The notes beneath the pieces are model-generated. The model was given only the letters and a program-made list of their open reading frames with translations. It did not search any database and was not told where the DNA came from. A DNA stretch of 14,497 bases from contig JBIIUJ010000063.1 of NCBI GenBank assembly GCA_044340025.1, positions 1 to 14,497 of the forward strand, written 5' to 3'. Shown piece by piece: positions 5,929 through 12,644 of this stretch; position 1 is the stretch's first letter, and the number at the start of each line of letters is the position of its first letter. Both the position numbers and the translations under genes were made by a program. Origin of the DNA: JBIIUJ01 sp044340025 (GTDB taxonomy: Bacteria > Pseudomonadota > Alphaproteobacteria > Caulobacterales > Aquidulcibacteraceae).

Positions 5929-6702
5929 GTGACAGGCCGTTTCGCCGGCAAGGCAGCGTTCATTTCCGGCGGCGCATCCGGCATCGGGGCCGAGACCGCG
6001 CGACGCTTCATCGCCGATGGCGGCAAGGCCGCGCTTGCCGACCGGGATGCCGGGAAGGGTCGCGCGCTCGCTGCAGAGCTTGGGCCGGACGCCCTCTTCA
6101 TCGCGCTCGACGTGACCCAGGAAGACCAGTGGCGCGCCGGCGTCGCGCAGGCAGAGGCGGCGTTCGGCGCGCTGCATGTGATCGTCAATTGCGCCGGCAT
6201 CTCCAAGCCCGCCACGATCGAGCAGGCCGACATGGCCCATTGGCGAGAGACGCTCTCCATCAATCTCGATGGCGCGTTCCTGGGCTGCAAGATCGGGCTG
6301 GAGGCGCTCAAGCGATCCGGCGGCGGGGCGATCGTGAACGTCGCCTCCATGCTGGGCGCGCGCGGAGGCGCGATGTTTCCGGCCTATTCGGCGAGCAAAT
6401 GGGGCATGCGGGGGCTCACCCGCTCGGTCGCGCTGCATTGTGCGGACGCCAGGCTGAACGTTCGCGCCAATTGCGTGATGCCCGGCGCGATCGAGACGCC
6501 GATGCTGGAAGGCTATGTCCAGCGCGGCATGGCCGCCGGCGCCCCGCGCGAGGCGGTGCTGGCGAGCTTTGCCGAGGCGCACGCCATGAAGCGCGCGGGC
6601 ACGGCCGGCGAAGTGGCCGAAGTCATCCTGTTTCTCGCCAGCGATGCAGCAAGCTTCATCACCGGCGCCGACCTGCCCGTCGAGGGCGGAGCGCTGGCGT
6701 GA
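5929..6702 (+). CDS. Short-chain dehydrogenase/reductase (classical SDR)
   Basis: A 257-residue classical SDR with all key elements: cofactor motif SGGASGIG (13-20), acidic LADRD at 36-40 (favouring NAD), NCAG (87-90, the NNAG position), catalytic Ser140, Tyr153 and Lys157 (YSASK), the PGAIETPM loop, and a C-terminal SDAASFITGADLPVEGG. It likely oxidises a secondary alcohol or reduces a ketone in the cytoplasm. The start is GTG at 5929, with GGGAGG seven bases upstream and the family N-terminus (TGRFAGKAAFISGG) just after it. An earlier in-frame TTG (5833) would place 32 odd residues before the Rossmann strand. It leads the plus-strand run and is followed by repeat copy B and a P450, whose hydroxylated product it might oxidise. 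Specificity unknown. Confidence 0.92.
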   Translation: MTGRFAGKAAFISGGASGIGAETARRFIADGGKAALADRDAGKGRALAAELGPDALFIALDVTQEDQWRAGVAQAEAAFGALHVIVNCAGISKPATIEQADMAHWRETLSINLDGAFLGCKIGLEALKRSGGGAIVNVASMLGARGGAMFPAYSASKWGMRGLTRSVALHCADARLNVRANCVMPGAIETPMLEGYVQRGMAAGAPREAVLASFAEAHAMKRAGTAGEVAEVILFLASDAASFITGADLPVEGGALA

Positions 6703-6732
6703 GCGCATTCCTTTCAAGCGCCTCTCTGGTCT

Positions 6733-6851
6733 CCTCCCCCGTTCACGGGGGAGGTGGCCCGGAGGGCCGGAGGGGGGAGCCCTCGCACGTCCCCATCGTC
6801 GGCTCCGCCGCCCTTGTCGCAGTGCGCCAAGCCCCCGCACCCGGGGGAAGA
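6733..6851 (+). repeat. GC-rich interspersed repeat, copy B
   Basis: The same element as at 3636-3756, in the same orientation. It has the hairpin CCTCCCCC-GTTCAC-GGGGGAGG, then a TGGCCC-GGAGGGCCGGAGGGG segment, a variable middle, the shared GGCTCCGCCGCCCTTGTCGC and AGTGCGCCAAG block (6801-6830), and a less perfect second hairpin CCCCCG-CACC-CGGGGG. It begins 30 bases after the SDR stop and ends 32 bases before the P450 start, so it would be transcribed as part of the operon leader of the P450. Confidence 0.85.
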
Positions 6852-6883
6852 CGCCAGCGCCCGCTCCTCCGAAGGACCGCCCC

Positions 6884-8140
6884 ATGACCACCGCCGCCCT
6901 CGACGCGATCAACAGCTTCGACTTCCAGATCCTGCAGGATCCGCACCCCTATTTCACGCGGCTGCGCGAGGAGGCGCCGGTCTATCGCGATCCCAATTCC
7001 GGATTCGTGTCGGTGGCGACCTATGAGCTCGTCACGCAGGTCTGCGCGCAGCCGAAGGTGTTTTCCAACGGCTTCGGGGAGGTGCTGCGCTCCGGCTCGA
7101 AAAAGCAGATCGATCCGGAGGAACTGGCGGCGCTCAAGCGCGTGCGGCCTGTGGCCAACACGCTGCTCACCGCCGATCCGCCCGATCAAACCCGCTATCG
7201 CAAGCTGGCGATGAAGGGCTTCTCGATGAAGCGGGTGGAGGCCATGACCGCCTATGTCGAGACGGTCGTGCACGAGCTGATCGACGGGATCGAGGACAAG
7301 GGCGGGGTTGAGTTCAAGTCCGCCTTCGCCAACCACGTGCCGATGATCGTGATCGCGGACGCTTTGGGCGTGCCGCGCGAGGATATGGATACGTTCCGGC
7401 TCTGGTCGGACGCCTTCATCACCCAGATGAACGGGCTCGCCTCCAAGGAAGCCCGCATCGAAGCCGCCCACCGGATCGCCGATTATCAGGACTATTTCAG
7501 CGCCAAGATCGCCGAAAAGCGCGCCAAACCGACCGAGGACGTGATCTCCGATCTGGTCCACGCCGACCTTTCCGAGGAAGGCGACACACGAAAAATGAAC
7601 GAGGCGGAGCTGCTCTCGATCTTCCAGCAGCTGCTCGTCGCCGGCAACGAGACCACCGCCCACACGCTGACCGCAGCGATGTTCTACATGATCTCCAACC
7701 CGGGGCTGGAGCAGCTCCTGCGCGACCGGCCGGACAAGACCGCCAATTTCATCGAGGAGACGCTGCGCTTCCTCTCGCCTACCAACAATATGTATCGCGT
7801 GGCGACCCAGGACGCAGAGATCGGCGGCGTGGCGGTGAAGAAGGGCGAGCTGATCCTGCTCCGCTATGGCTCGGCCAACCGCGATGAAGCCCACTTCGCG
7901 AACGGCCAGGCCTTCGATCTCGATCGAGCGAATGCAAAGGACCATCTGGCGTTCGGCGCCGGCGTTCACCGCTGCATCGGCGCACAACTGGCCCTGAAGG
8001 AGATGGTCACCGCCTGGCCGATCCTGCTGAAGCGGCTGAAGGGCTTCCAGTTCGCCGAAGGCAAGAACAGCTTCATGTATCTGCCCACGATCCTGATGCG
8101 CGGCGTGTTCGAGCTGCACGTGACGTTTGGTAGGGCGTGA
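6884..8140 (+). CDS. Cytochrome P450 (bacterial class I type), first copy
   Basis: A 418-residue soluble P450 of normal bacterial length. It has the I-helix oxygen-activation motif AGNETT (253-258), ExxR at Glu292-Arg295, and the heme-binding loop FGAGVHRCIGAQLA with Cys364 as the iron ligand. TADPPDQTRYRK (96-107) is the usual C-helix region. It would insert oxygen into a hydrophobic substrate using electrons from a ferredoxin and its reductase, neither of which is encoded in the window. The start at 6884 has GAAGGA eight bases upstream. It lies between repeat B and the hairpin block at 8157-8275, in the same direction as SDR, acyl-CoA dehydrogenase and TetR. Its layout (NMYRVATQDAEIGGVAV, LLRYGSANRDE) is closest to P450s of terpenoid, fatty-acid or steroid catabolism. 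No CYP family number can be assigned by eye. Confidence 0.95.
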   Translation: MTTAALDAINSFDFQILQDPHPYFTRLREEAPVYRDPNSGFVSVATYELVTQVCAQPKVFSNGFGEVLRSGSKKQIDPEELAALKRVRPVANTLLTADPPDQTRYRKLAMKGFSMKRVEAMTAYVETVVHELIDGIEDKGGVEFKSAFANHVPMIVIADALGVPREDMDTFRLWSDAFITQMNGLASKEARIEAAHRIADYQDYFSAKIAEKRAKPTEDVISDLVHADLSEEGDTRKMNEAELLSIFQQLLVAGNETTAHTLTAAMFYMISNPGLEQLLRDRPDKTANFIEETLRFLSPTNNMYRVATQDAEIGGVAVKKGELILLRYGSANRDEAHFANGQAFDLDRANAKDHLAFGAGVHRCIGAQLALKEMVTAWPILLKRLKGFQFAEGKNSFMYLPTILMRGVFELHVTFGRA

Positions 8141-8156
8141 TGTCGATGGCGGCGTT

Positions 8157-8202
8157 CCCCCCTCCGGCGCTTCGCGCCACCTCCCCCGCACGCGGGGGAG
8201 GA
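8157..8202 (-). repeat. GC-rich interspersed repeat, partial inverted copy (C1)
   Basis: This is the reverse complement of the head of copies A and B. It reads CCTCCGGCGCTTCGCGCCA, with a GGCGC-TTC-GCGCC stem, then the hairpin CCTCCCCCG-CACG-CGGGGGAGG (8180-8201). It starts 16 bases after the P450 stop and lies head-to-head with partial copy C2. Confidence 0.8.
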
Positions 8203-8216
8203 AAGAAAACTGGCAT

Positions 8217-8275
8217 CCTCCCCCGCCTGCGGGGGCTCGGCGTATTCGCCGAGGGCCGCGAAGCGCCGGAGGGGG
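8217..8275 (+). repeat. GC-rich interspersed repeat, partial copy (C2), carrying a ribosome binding site
   Basis: A copy of the repeat head in plus orientation: CCTCCCCCGC-CT-GCGGGGG, then CTCGGCG-TATT-CGCCGAG (8236-8253, a seven-base perfect stem), then GCCGCGAAGCGCCGGAGGGGG. The terminal GGAGGGGG (8268-8275) is seven bases before the ATG of the acyl-CoA dehydrogenase and is the only good Shine-Dalgarno sequence for it. The repeat end therefore seems to serve as its ribosome binding site. Confidence 0.78.
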
Positions 8276-8282
8276 CTGCCCA

Positions 8283-9464
8283 ATGAACCTCGATCTCGCC
8301 CCCGAAGACCACGCCTTCCGCGAGGAGGTGCGCGCGTTCCTGGCCGAAGCCTTCACGCCCGATCTGCGCGCTTGGGCCAAGCGGCAAGCCGGCGTCTGGG
8401 CGGACATGGACCTCGCGCTCGCCTGGCACAAAAAGCTCTATGCGCGCGGCTGGATCGCGCCGGCCTGGCCGGTTGGGCATGGCGGCTGCGGCTGGAGCGA
8501 CGTGCAGCGCTGGATCTGGGAAAGCGAATGCGCCGCCGCCGGCACGCCCAGCGTGCCGGTGATGGGACTGCGCATGTGCGGGCCGGTGCTGATGAAGTTC
8601 GGCACGGACTGGCAGAAGGCGCACTTCCTGCCGCGCATCCTGTCGGGCGAGCATCTGTGGTGTCAGGGCTATTCCGAGCCGCAGGCGGGCTCGGACCTCG
8701 CCGCGCTGCAATGCCGGGCCGAGCGCGACGGCGACCATTATGTCGTCAATGGCACGAAGATCTGGACCACCTACGCGCAGCATTCCAACTGGATCTTCTG
8801 CCTTGTGCGCACCGATGCGAGCGGCCGGCCGCAGCAAGGGATCAGCTTCCTGCTGATCGCGATGGACAGCCCCGGCATCACCATCCGGCCGCTGATCACG
8901 ATTGCAGGCGATCACGAGGTCAATCAGGTCTTCTTCGACAACGTCCGCGTCCCGGCGATCCACCTTGTGGGCGAGGAGAACCAGGGCTGGGCGGTCGCGA
9001 AATACCTGCTGGAGCACGAGCGCGGCGGTTCCTACGCCGCCCGGATCAAGGCCAATCTGTGCGACGCGCGCACGATTGCGTCCGCCGAGGGCGTCGCGCC
9101 AGCCGACCCGCTCTGGCGGCGCATCGCGAGCCTTGAGATGGAGGCCGACGCGATCGACATAACCGAACGCCGCATCGTCGCCGCGTTGAGCCAGGGTGCG
9201 AATGCGGGCGTTGCTTCCTCGCAGCTCAAGCTCGCCGGCACCGAGGCGATCCAGCGGGTGAATGCGGTGATGGTGGAGGCGCTGGGCGTCTGGGCCGCCG
9301 CCGACTATGCCGCCGCCCGCCACGGCCTTGTAAACTGGGCGCCGGGGCCGGACCACGCCGTGCCCGTGATGGGCAAGTATCTTAACAATCGCGCGGCCAC
9401 CATCTATGGCGGGTCCAGCGAGGTGCAGCGCAACATCATCGCCAAAGCGGGGCTGGGCCTTTGA
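8283..9464 (+). CDS. Acyl-CoA dehydrogenase family protein
   Basis: A 393-residue flavoprotein of the acyl-CoA dehydrogenase superfamily. It would introduce a 2,3-double bond into an acyl-CoA and pass electrons via ETF. Domains in order are an N-terminal helical domain, a middle beta domain with WCQGYSEPQAGSDLAAL (126-142), HYVVNGTKIWTTYA and FFDNVRVP, and a C-terminal helical domain ending in IYGGSSEVQRNIIAK. The usual medium-chain catalytic Glu in YEGT is Gly here (YGGS). Glu246 in LLEHERGG sits where isovaleryl-CoA and some steroid-type dehydrogenases carry theirs (family knowledge, aligned by eye). Start ATG 8283. The gene follows the P450 after the hairpin block and overlaps the TetR start. 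Related enzymes handle branched, dicarboxylic or alicyclic acyl-CoAs. The exact substrate is unknown, and a partner subunit cannot be excluded. Confidence 0.93.
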   Translation: MNLDLAPEDHAFREEVRAFLAEAFTPDLRAWAKRQAGVWADMDLALAWHKKLYARGWIAPAWPVGHGGCGWSDVQRWIWESECAAAGTPSVPVMGLRMCGPVLMKFGTDWQKAHFLPRILSGEHLWCQGYSEPQAGSDLAALQCRAERDGDHYVVNGTKIWTTYAQHSNWIFCLVRTDASGRPQQGISFLLIAMDSPGITIRPLITIAGDHEVNQVFFDNVRVPAIHLVGEENQGWAVAKYLLEHERGGSYAARIKANLCDARTIASAEGVAPADPLWRRIASLEMEADAIDITERRIVAALSQGANAGVASSQLKLAGTEAIQRVNAVMVEALGVWAAADYAAARHGLVNWAPGPDHAVPVMGKYLNNRAATIYGGSSEVQRNIIAKAGLGL

Positions 9465-10090
9465 GCGCGGAAGAGATCGCCGATCTGGAAGGCTGGCAGG
9501 CGCGAAAAAGCGCGCAGATGCGCGCCGCCATCCTGGACGCCGCCGTCACGTGTCTGTCGAGCTATGGCTATGCGCGCCTGACCACCCAGATGATTGCAGA
9601 AAAGGCCGGCGTGTCACGCGGGGCGATGCTGCATCACTACGCGACCAAGATGGATCTGGTGGCCGGGGTGATCGATCACGTCTTTCACCGGCGCATGAAG
9701 CGGTTCGCCGCCGACATCGCTTCGCTTTCCGAAGCCGAGCGGGTGGATGAACTGAAAGGTCTGGAACTGCTCTGGCTTTCTCTGCAGGGGGAGGTGTTCG
9801 CCGCCCAGCTCGAACTCGCCATCGCGGCGCGCACCGACGCAGACGTTCAGGCCCTCTACGAGCCCAAGGCGATCCACTTCAACCAGCTGTGGCGCAACCA
9901 GATCACCAGCCTTTTCCCCGAGAGCGCCGCCCAGCGCGAGCGCGAGCTGCTGGCCATCGATGTGGCCCAATCGATGCTGGAGGGCCTGCATCTCAACCGC
10001 GCCACGATCCCGGAAAAGGCCCGCCGGGTGGCGGTGCGCGCGGTGCTCACCCAGGTGGTGCAAGCGATCCGGTCCGGCGCGATGGGCTAG
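9461..10090 (+). CDS. TetR/AcrR family transcriptional regulator, first copy
   Basis: A 209-residue regulator with an N-terminal TetR domain: RAAILDAAVTCLSSYGYARLTTQMIAEKAGVSRGAMLHHYATKMDLVAGVIDHV. The helix-turn-helix spans about residues 41-61, and a divergent helical ligand domain follows. It starts at TTG 9461, overlapping the stop of the acyl-CoA dehydrogenase in TTGA. The next in-frame Met (9518) would cut 19 residues just before the first conserved helix, so the coupled TTG start is preferred. It probably represses its own operon and perhaps the divergent E1 operon, with an acyl-CoA or pathway intermediate as inducer (inference). It is similar along its length to the regulator at 11966-12619, including the stretch ELAIAARTD versus ELAFAARTD. 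Its stop codon overlaps that of the convergent CMD-family gene. Confidence 0.92.
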   Translation: MSAEEIADLEGWQARKSAQMRAAILDAAVTCLSSYGYARLTTQMIAEKAGVSRGAMLHHYATKMDLVAGVIDHVFHRRMKRFAADIASLSEAERVDELKGLELLWLSLQGEVFAAQLELAIAARTDADVQALYEPKAIHFNQLWRNQITSLFPESAAQRERELLAIDVAQSMLEGLHLNRATIPEKARRVAVRAVLTQVVQAIRSGAMG

Positions 10091-10629
10091 CCGGGGGGCA
10101 GCGGTTCCAGACCTGCGTCTGGCGGCACGCGAAAGCTCTTCAGCGCCATCGCCACCAGGATGAATTCCCCGACGAGGAAAACGAGATCGATCATCTGCTC
10201 GTCGCTGTAGCGCTCTTTCAGCGTCGCCCATGCGGCGTCGTTGATCTCCCAGTCGCGCTGGAGATCATCCACCGCCGTGATGAGGGCGGCTTCATGCGGG
10301 GTCCAGCCTTCGGCGGCTGCGCCCTGCGGCACGCGCGCGATCTCGGTGTCCGTCATGCCCACCATGCGGCCCACACGGGCATGCTGGCCCCATTCATAGG
10401 CGCTGCGGCAGTTCCAGGCGACGCGCAGGATGACGATCTCGCGCTCCTTCGGGCTGAGTAGCGAATTGAACAGGATATGGTTGCCGAAGCCGATCCAGGC
10501 CTGCATCAGCCTGGGCGCGTGGGCGAGCGTCTTGTGGATGTTGAAGGGCGGGTTCCACCGCGCCAGCGCGGTGCGCGCCTCCTCGCTCCAGTCCTCCACC
10601 TCCAGCATGGGGATGCGCGGCTCGGTCAT
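10087..10629 (-). CDS. Carboxymuconolactone decarboxylase (CMD)/AhpD-like protein
   Basis: A 180-residue helical protein of the CMD family. Evidence is the core LLSPKEREIVILRVAWNCRSAYEWGQHARVG (58-88) and the later helical pair (YSDEQMIDLVFLVGEFILVAMALKSF). Cys74, Glu79 and His83 follow the C-(x4)-E-W-x2-H layout. The CxxC pair of peroxidase-type AhpD is absent, so peroxidase activity is unlikely. Proteins of this subtype are frequent in aromatic, terpenoid and steroid catabolic clusters, usually without assigned activity. The start at 10629 has AGGGAGA about six bases upstream. It is monocistronic and divergent from the second P450 (86-base spacer). It converges with TetR at 9461 so tightly that both stop codons share CTAG. 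A hydrolytic or decarboxylating role on a ring-cleavage product is possible but not shown. Confidence 0.88.
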   Translation of the reverse strand: MTEPRIPMLEVEDWSEEARTALARWNPPFNIHKTLAHAPRLMQAWIGFGNHILFNSLLSPKEREIVILRVAWNCRSAYEWGQHARVGRMVGMTDTEIARVPQGAAAEGWTPHEAALITAVDDLQRDWEINDAAWATLKERYSDEQMIDLVFLVGEFILVAMALKSFRVPPDAGLEPLPPG

Positions 10630-10715
10630 TGGTCTTCTCCCTTGCGCATGGCATGCCTCGCCCGTAATTTTTGAGCAAGCCTGACGGTTTTGACGGGAAC
10701 AAACGGGAGGGAGCG

Positions 10716-11969
10716 ATGAAGACTGCGGCCTGCCCCGCGCACCCAAGCGCCTTCCGCTTTCTCGACCCCGCAGTCTGGGCAAGCCCGTGGGACTATTATC
10801 GCGCGCTGCACGCCCACGCTCCGGTGTGGCGCGACGCGGAGACGGGCTTCTTCATCGTCTCCACCCATGCGCTGGTGAACGAGGTGCTGCGCGACACGGA
10901 GCGCTTCTCCGCCCAGGTCGACCGGCCCAACCTGCGCCCCGGCGGCCTGCCCGAGGCGGTGAAGGCGGCATTCGCCGCGCGGCCGCTGACCCCCACGCTG
11001 GTGGGCAATGATCCGCCCAGCCACGGCCGGTTCAGGCCGCTGGTGAACTTCGTCTTCTCCACGGAAAAGGTGGAGGCGATGGCCCCCGCGATCGAGGCGC
11101 GGGTGGCGGAACTGATCGACGCCTTTGCAGAAAAGGGCCGCTGCGACGCCATCGCCGACATCGGCGCGGCCCTGCCGCTGGCGGTGATCGCCACCGAACT
11201 GGGCGTGCCGCTCGATCGGGTCGGCGATCTCAAGCGCTGGTCGGACGCCATCGTCCAGTTGCTGGGGCTTGTGGGCGATGATGCCCGCCTGATCGAATGC
11301 GCCCATGCGCAGATGGAATGCCTCGACTTCCTGCTGGCGCAGGCCGAAGCGCGCCGGGGCCGGCCCGATGGCACGATCCTGTCGGATCTCGTCAATGGAA
11401 CCGCCGCCGACGGTGCGCCGCTGAAGGAAAGCGAGCTGGCCTCGATCCTCGTCCAGCTTCTGGTGGCCGGCAACGAGACCACCACCAACACGTTCGGCTC
11501 GGGCATGATCGCGCTGGCGCGCGACCTCGCGCTGCAGGACGCCGTGCGCGCGGCCGATGCGCGGGGCATGCGCGTCTTTGTCGAGGAAGTGCTGCGCACC
11601 GAAGCCGCCGTGCAGGGCCACTACCGCAAGACCCGCCAGGATGTGACGCTGGGCGGCGTTGCCATACCAGCGGGGAGCGTGGTTCATCTGCGCTATGGCG
11701 CGGCCAATCGGGACGCCGCGCACTTCCCGGATCCGGACCGGATCGATCTGCAGCGACGCAACGCCATGACCCATTTCGCCTTCGGAGGCGGCATCCATTT
11801 CTGCGTCGGCGCGGCGCTCGCCCGCAAGGAGCTGGCGCTGGCCTTTCGCGGGATGCTCGACCGGCTGGACCAGATCCGCCTCGACCCGGACGCCGGGCCG
11901 CTGGAGCGCTTCCCAAGCGTGCAGCATCGCGGCGTGAAGCGCCTGCCTTTGGTGTTCGTCGCGCGATGA
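10716..11969 (+). CDS. Cytochrome P450 (bacterial class I type), second copy
   Basis: A 417-residue soluble P450 with I-helix motif AGNETT (251-256), ExxR at Glu291-Arg294, heme loop FGGGIHFCVGAALAR (356-370) and ligand Cys363. The C-helix region is VGNDPPSHGRFRPLV. Its architecture parallels the P450 at 6884-8140 (same AGNETT, HLRYGAANRD versus LLRYGSANRD, HFAFG versus HLAFG), but the two are clearly diverged, so they probably act on different positions or intermediates. The ATG at 10716 follows GGGAGGGAG. An upstream in-frame TTG (10671) has no ribosome binding site and is not used here. The stop overlaps the start of the following TetR gene in ATGA, so the two are co-translated. No redox partner is encoded nearby. 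Substrate unknown, presumably hydrophobic. Confidence 0.95.
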   Translation: MKTAACPAHPSAFRFLDPAVWASPWDYYRALHAHAPVWRDAETGFFIVSTHALVNEVLRDTERFSAQVDRPNLRPGGLPEAVKAAFAARPLTPTLVGNDPPSHGRFRPLVNFVFSTEKVEAMAPAIEARVAELIDAFAEKGRCDAIADIGAALPLAVIATELGVPLDRVGDLKRWSDAIVQLLGLVGDDARLIECAHAQMECLDFLLAQAEARRGRPDGTILSDLVNGTAADGAPLKESELASILVQLLVAGNETTTNTFGSGMIALARDLALQDAVRAADARGMRVFVEEVLRTEAAVQGHYRKTRQDVTLGGVAIPAGSVVHLRYGAANRDAAHFPDPDRIDLQRRNAMTHFAFGGGIHFCVGAALARKELALAFRGMLDRLDQIRLDPDAGPLERFPSVQHRGVKRLPLVFVAR

Positions 11970-12619
11970 GCGCGCCGCGCAAAGCCCGGCCGGGCGTGCT
12001 GCGCCGGCCGACCGAGAGCGCGGAGGGCGAGTTCGCCAAAAGTGCGGCGACGCGCCAGCGCGTCCTGGAGGCGGCCACCGCCTGCCTTGTGGAGCTGGGC
12101 TATCACGCCACCACGACGAGCGCGGTGGCCGCGCGAGCGGGTCTGGCGCGCGGGGCGATGCTGTATCACTTCCCCACCCGCCTCGATCTGATCGCGGCCA
12201 CCCTCTCTTATGTGATCGAGCGGCGCATCAGCGACTATCGCGGCGCGATGGAAGGCCAGCCGCGCACCAAGGATGGGCTGGACCAGGCGATCGACCTCTA
12301 CTGGCGCCAGATCCGAGAGCCTTACTTCATCGCCTTTTACGAACTGGCCTTCGCCGCCCGGACCGACAAGGCGCTTGCCTCGATCGTGGGGCCGGCGCTG
12401 GCGGCCTATGATCAGGCCCGGTTCGAGGAAGCGCGGCGCATCTTCCCCGGCCTGACCGACAAGCTGGGCGAGCGGTTCGATCTCGCCCGCGACATGACCC
12501 GCTTCCTGATGGAGGGCATGGCGCTGGGCTTCATGACCCATAATGCGGAGGCGCGAACCGCGCGCCTGCTCGACACGCTGAAAAAGACGCTGCGCCGCGT
12601 TGGCGACGGCTCGCTCTAA
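11966..12619 (+). CDS. TetR/AcrR family transcriptional regulator, second copy
   Basis: A 217-residue regulator. A basic N-terminal tail of about 28 residues precedes the TetR DNA-binding domain, RQRVLEAATACLVELGYHATTTSAVAARAGLARGAMLYHFPTRLDLIAATL. The helix-turn-helix is at about 50-70, with the typical LYHFPTRLDL end. The ligand domain includes YELAFAARTD and FLMEGMALGFM, paralleling the first TetR (LELAIAARTD, SMLEGLHLNR). The ATG at 11966 overlaps the P450 stop (ATGA), and the next gene, an SDR, begins 25 bases after its stop, giving a P450-TetR-SDR operon. It probably represses this operon, and the divergent CMD-family gene may share the control region at 10630-10715. Ligand unknown. Confident as a TetR-family protein. 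Confidence 0.92.
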   Translation: MSAPRKARPGVLRRPTESAEGEFAKSAATRQRVLEAATACLVELGYHATTTSAVAARAGLARGAMLYHFPTRLDLIAATLSYVIERRISDYRGAMEGQPRTKDGLDQAIDLYWRQIREPYFIAFYELAFAARTDKALASIVGPALAAYDQARFEEARRIFPGLTDKLGERFDLARDMTRFLMEGMALGFMTHNAEARTARLLDTLKKTLRRVGDGSL

Positions 12620-12644
12620 CGTCATTCAACGGAGGGAAAACACC

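Noticed and set aside
6743..8431. Long minus-strand open frame of about 560 codons
   Set aside because: Complement of the P450 gene and the repeat block. Low-complexity translation, no recognisable domain.
8073..9356. Minus-strand open frame of 427 codons
   Set aside because: Complement of the acyl-CoA dehydrogenase gene, a shadow frame.
10671..10715. Upstream TTG start for the second P450
   Set aside because: No ribosome binding site before it, and the 15 extra residues are not P450-like. ATG 10716 has a strong GGGAGGGAG.
10626..11927. Minus-strand open frame of 433 codons
   Set aside because: Complement of the second P450, a shadow frame. The divergent CMD-family gene uses a different frame and start.
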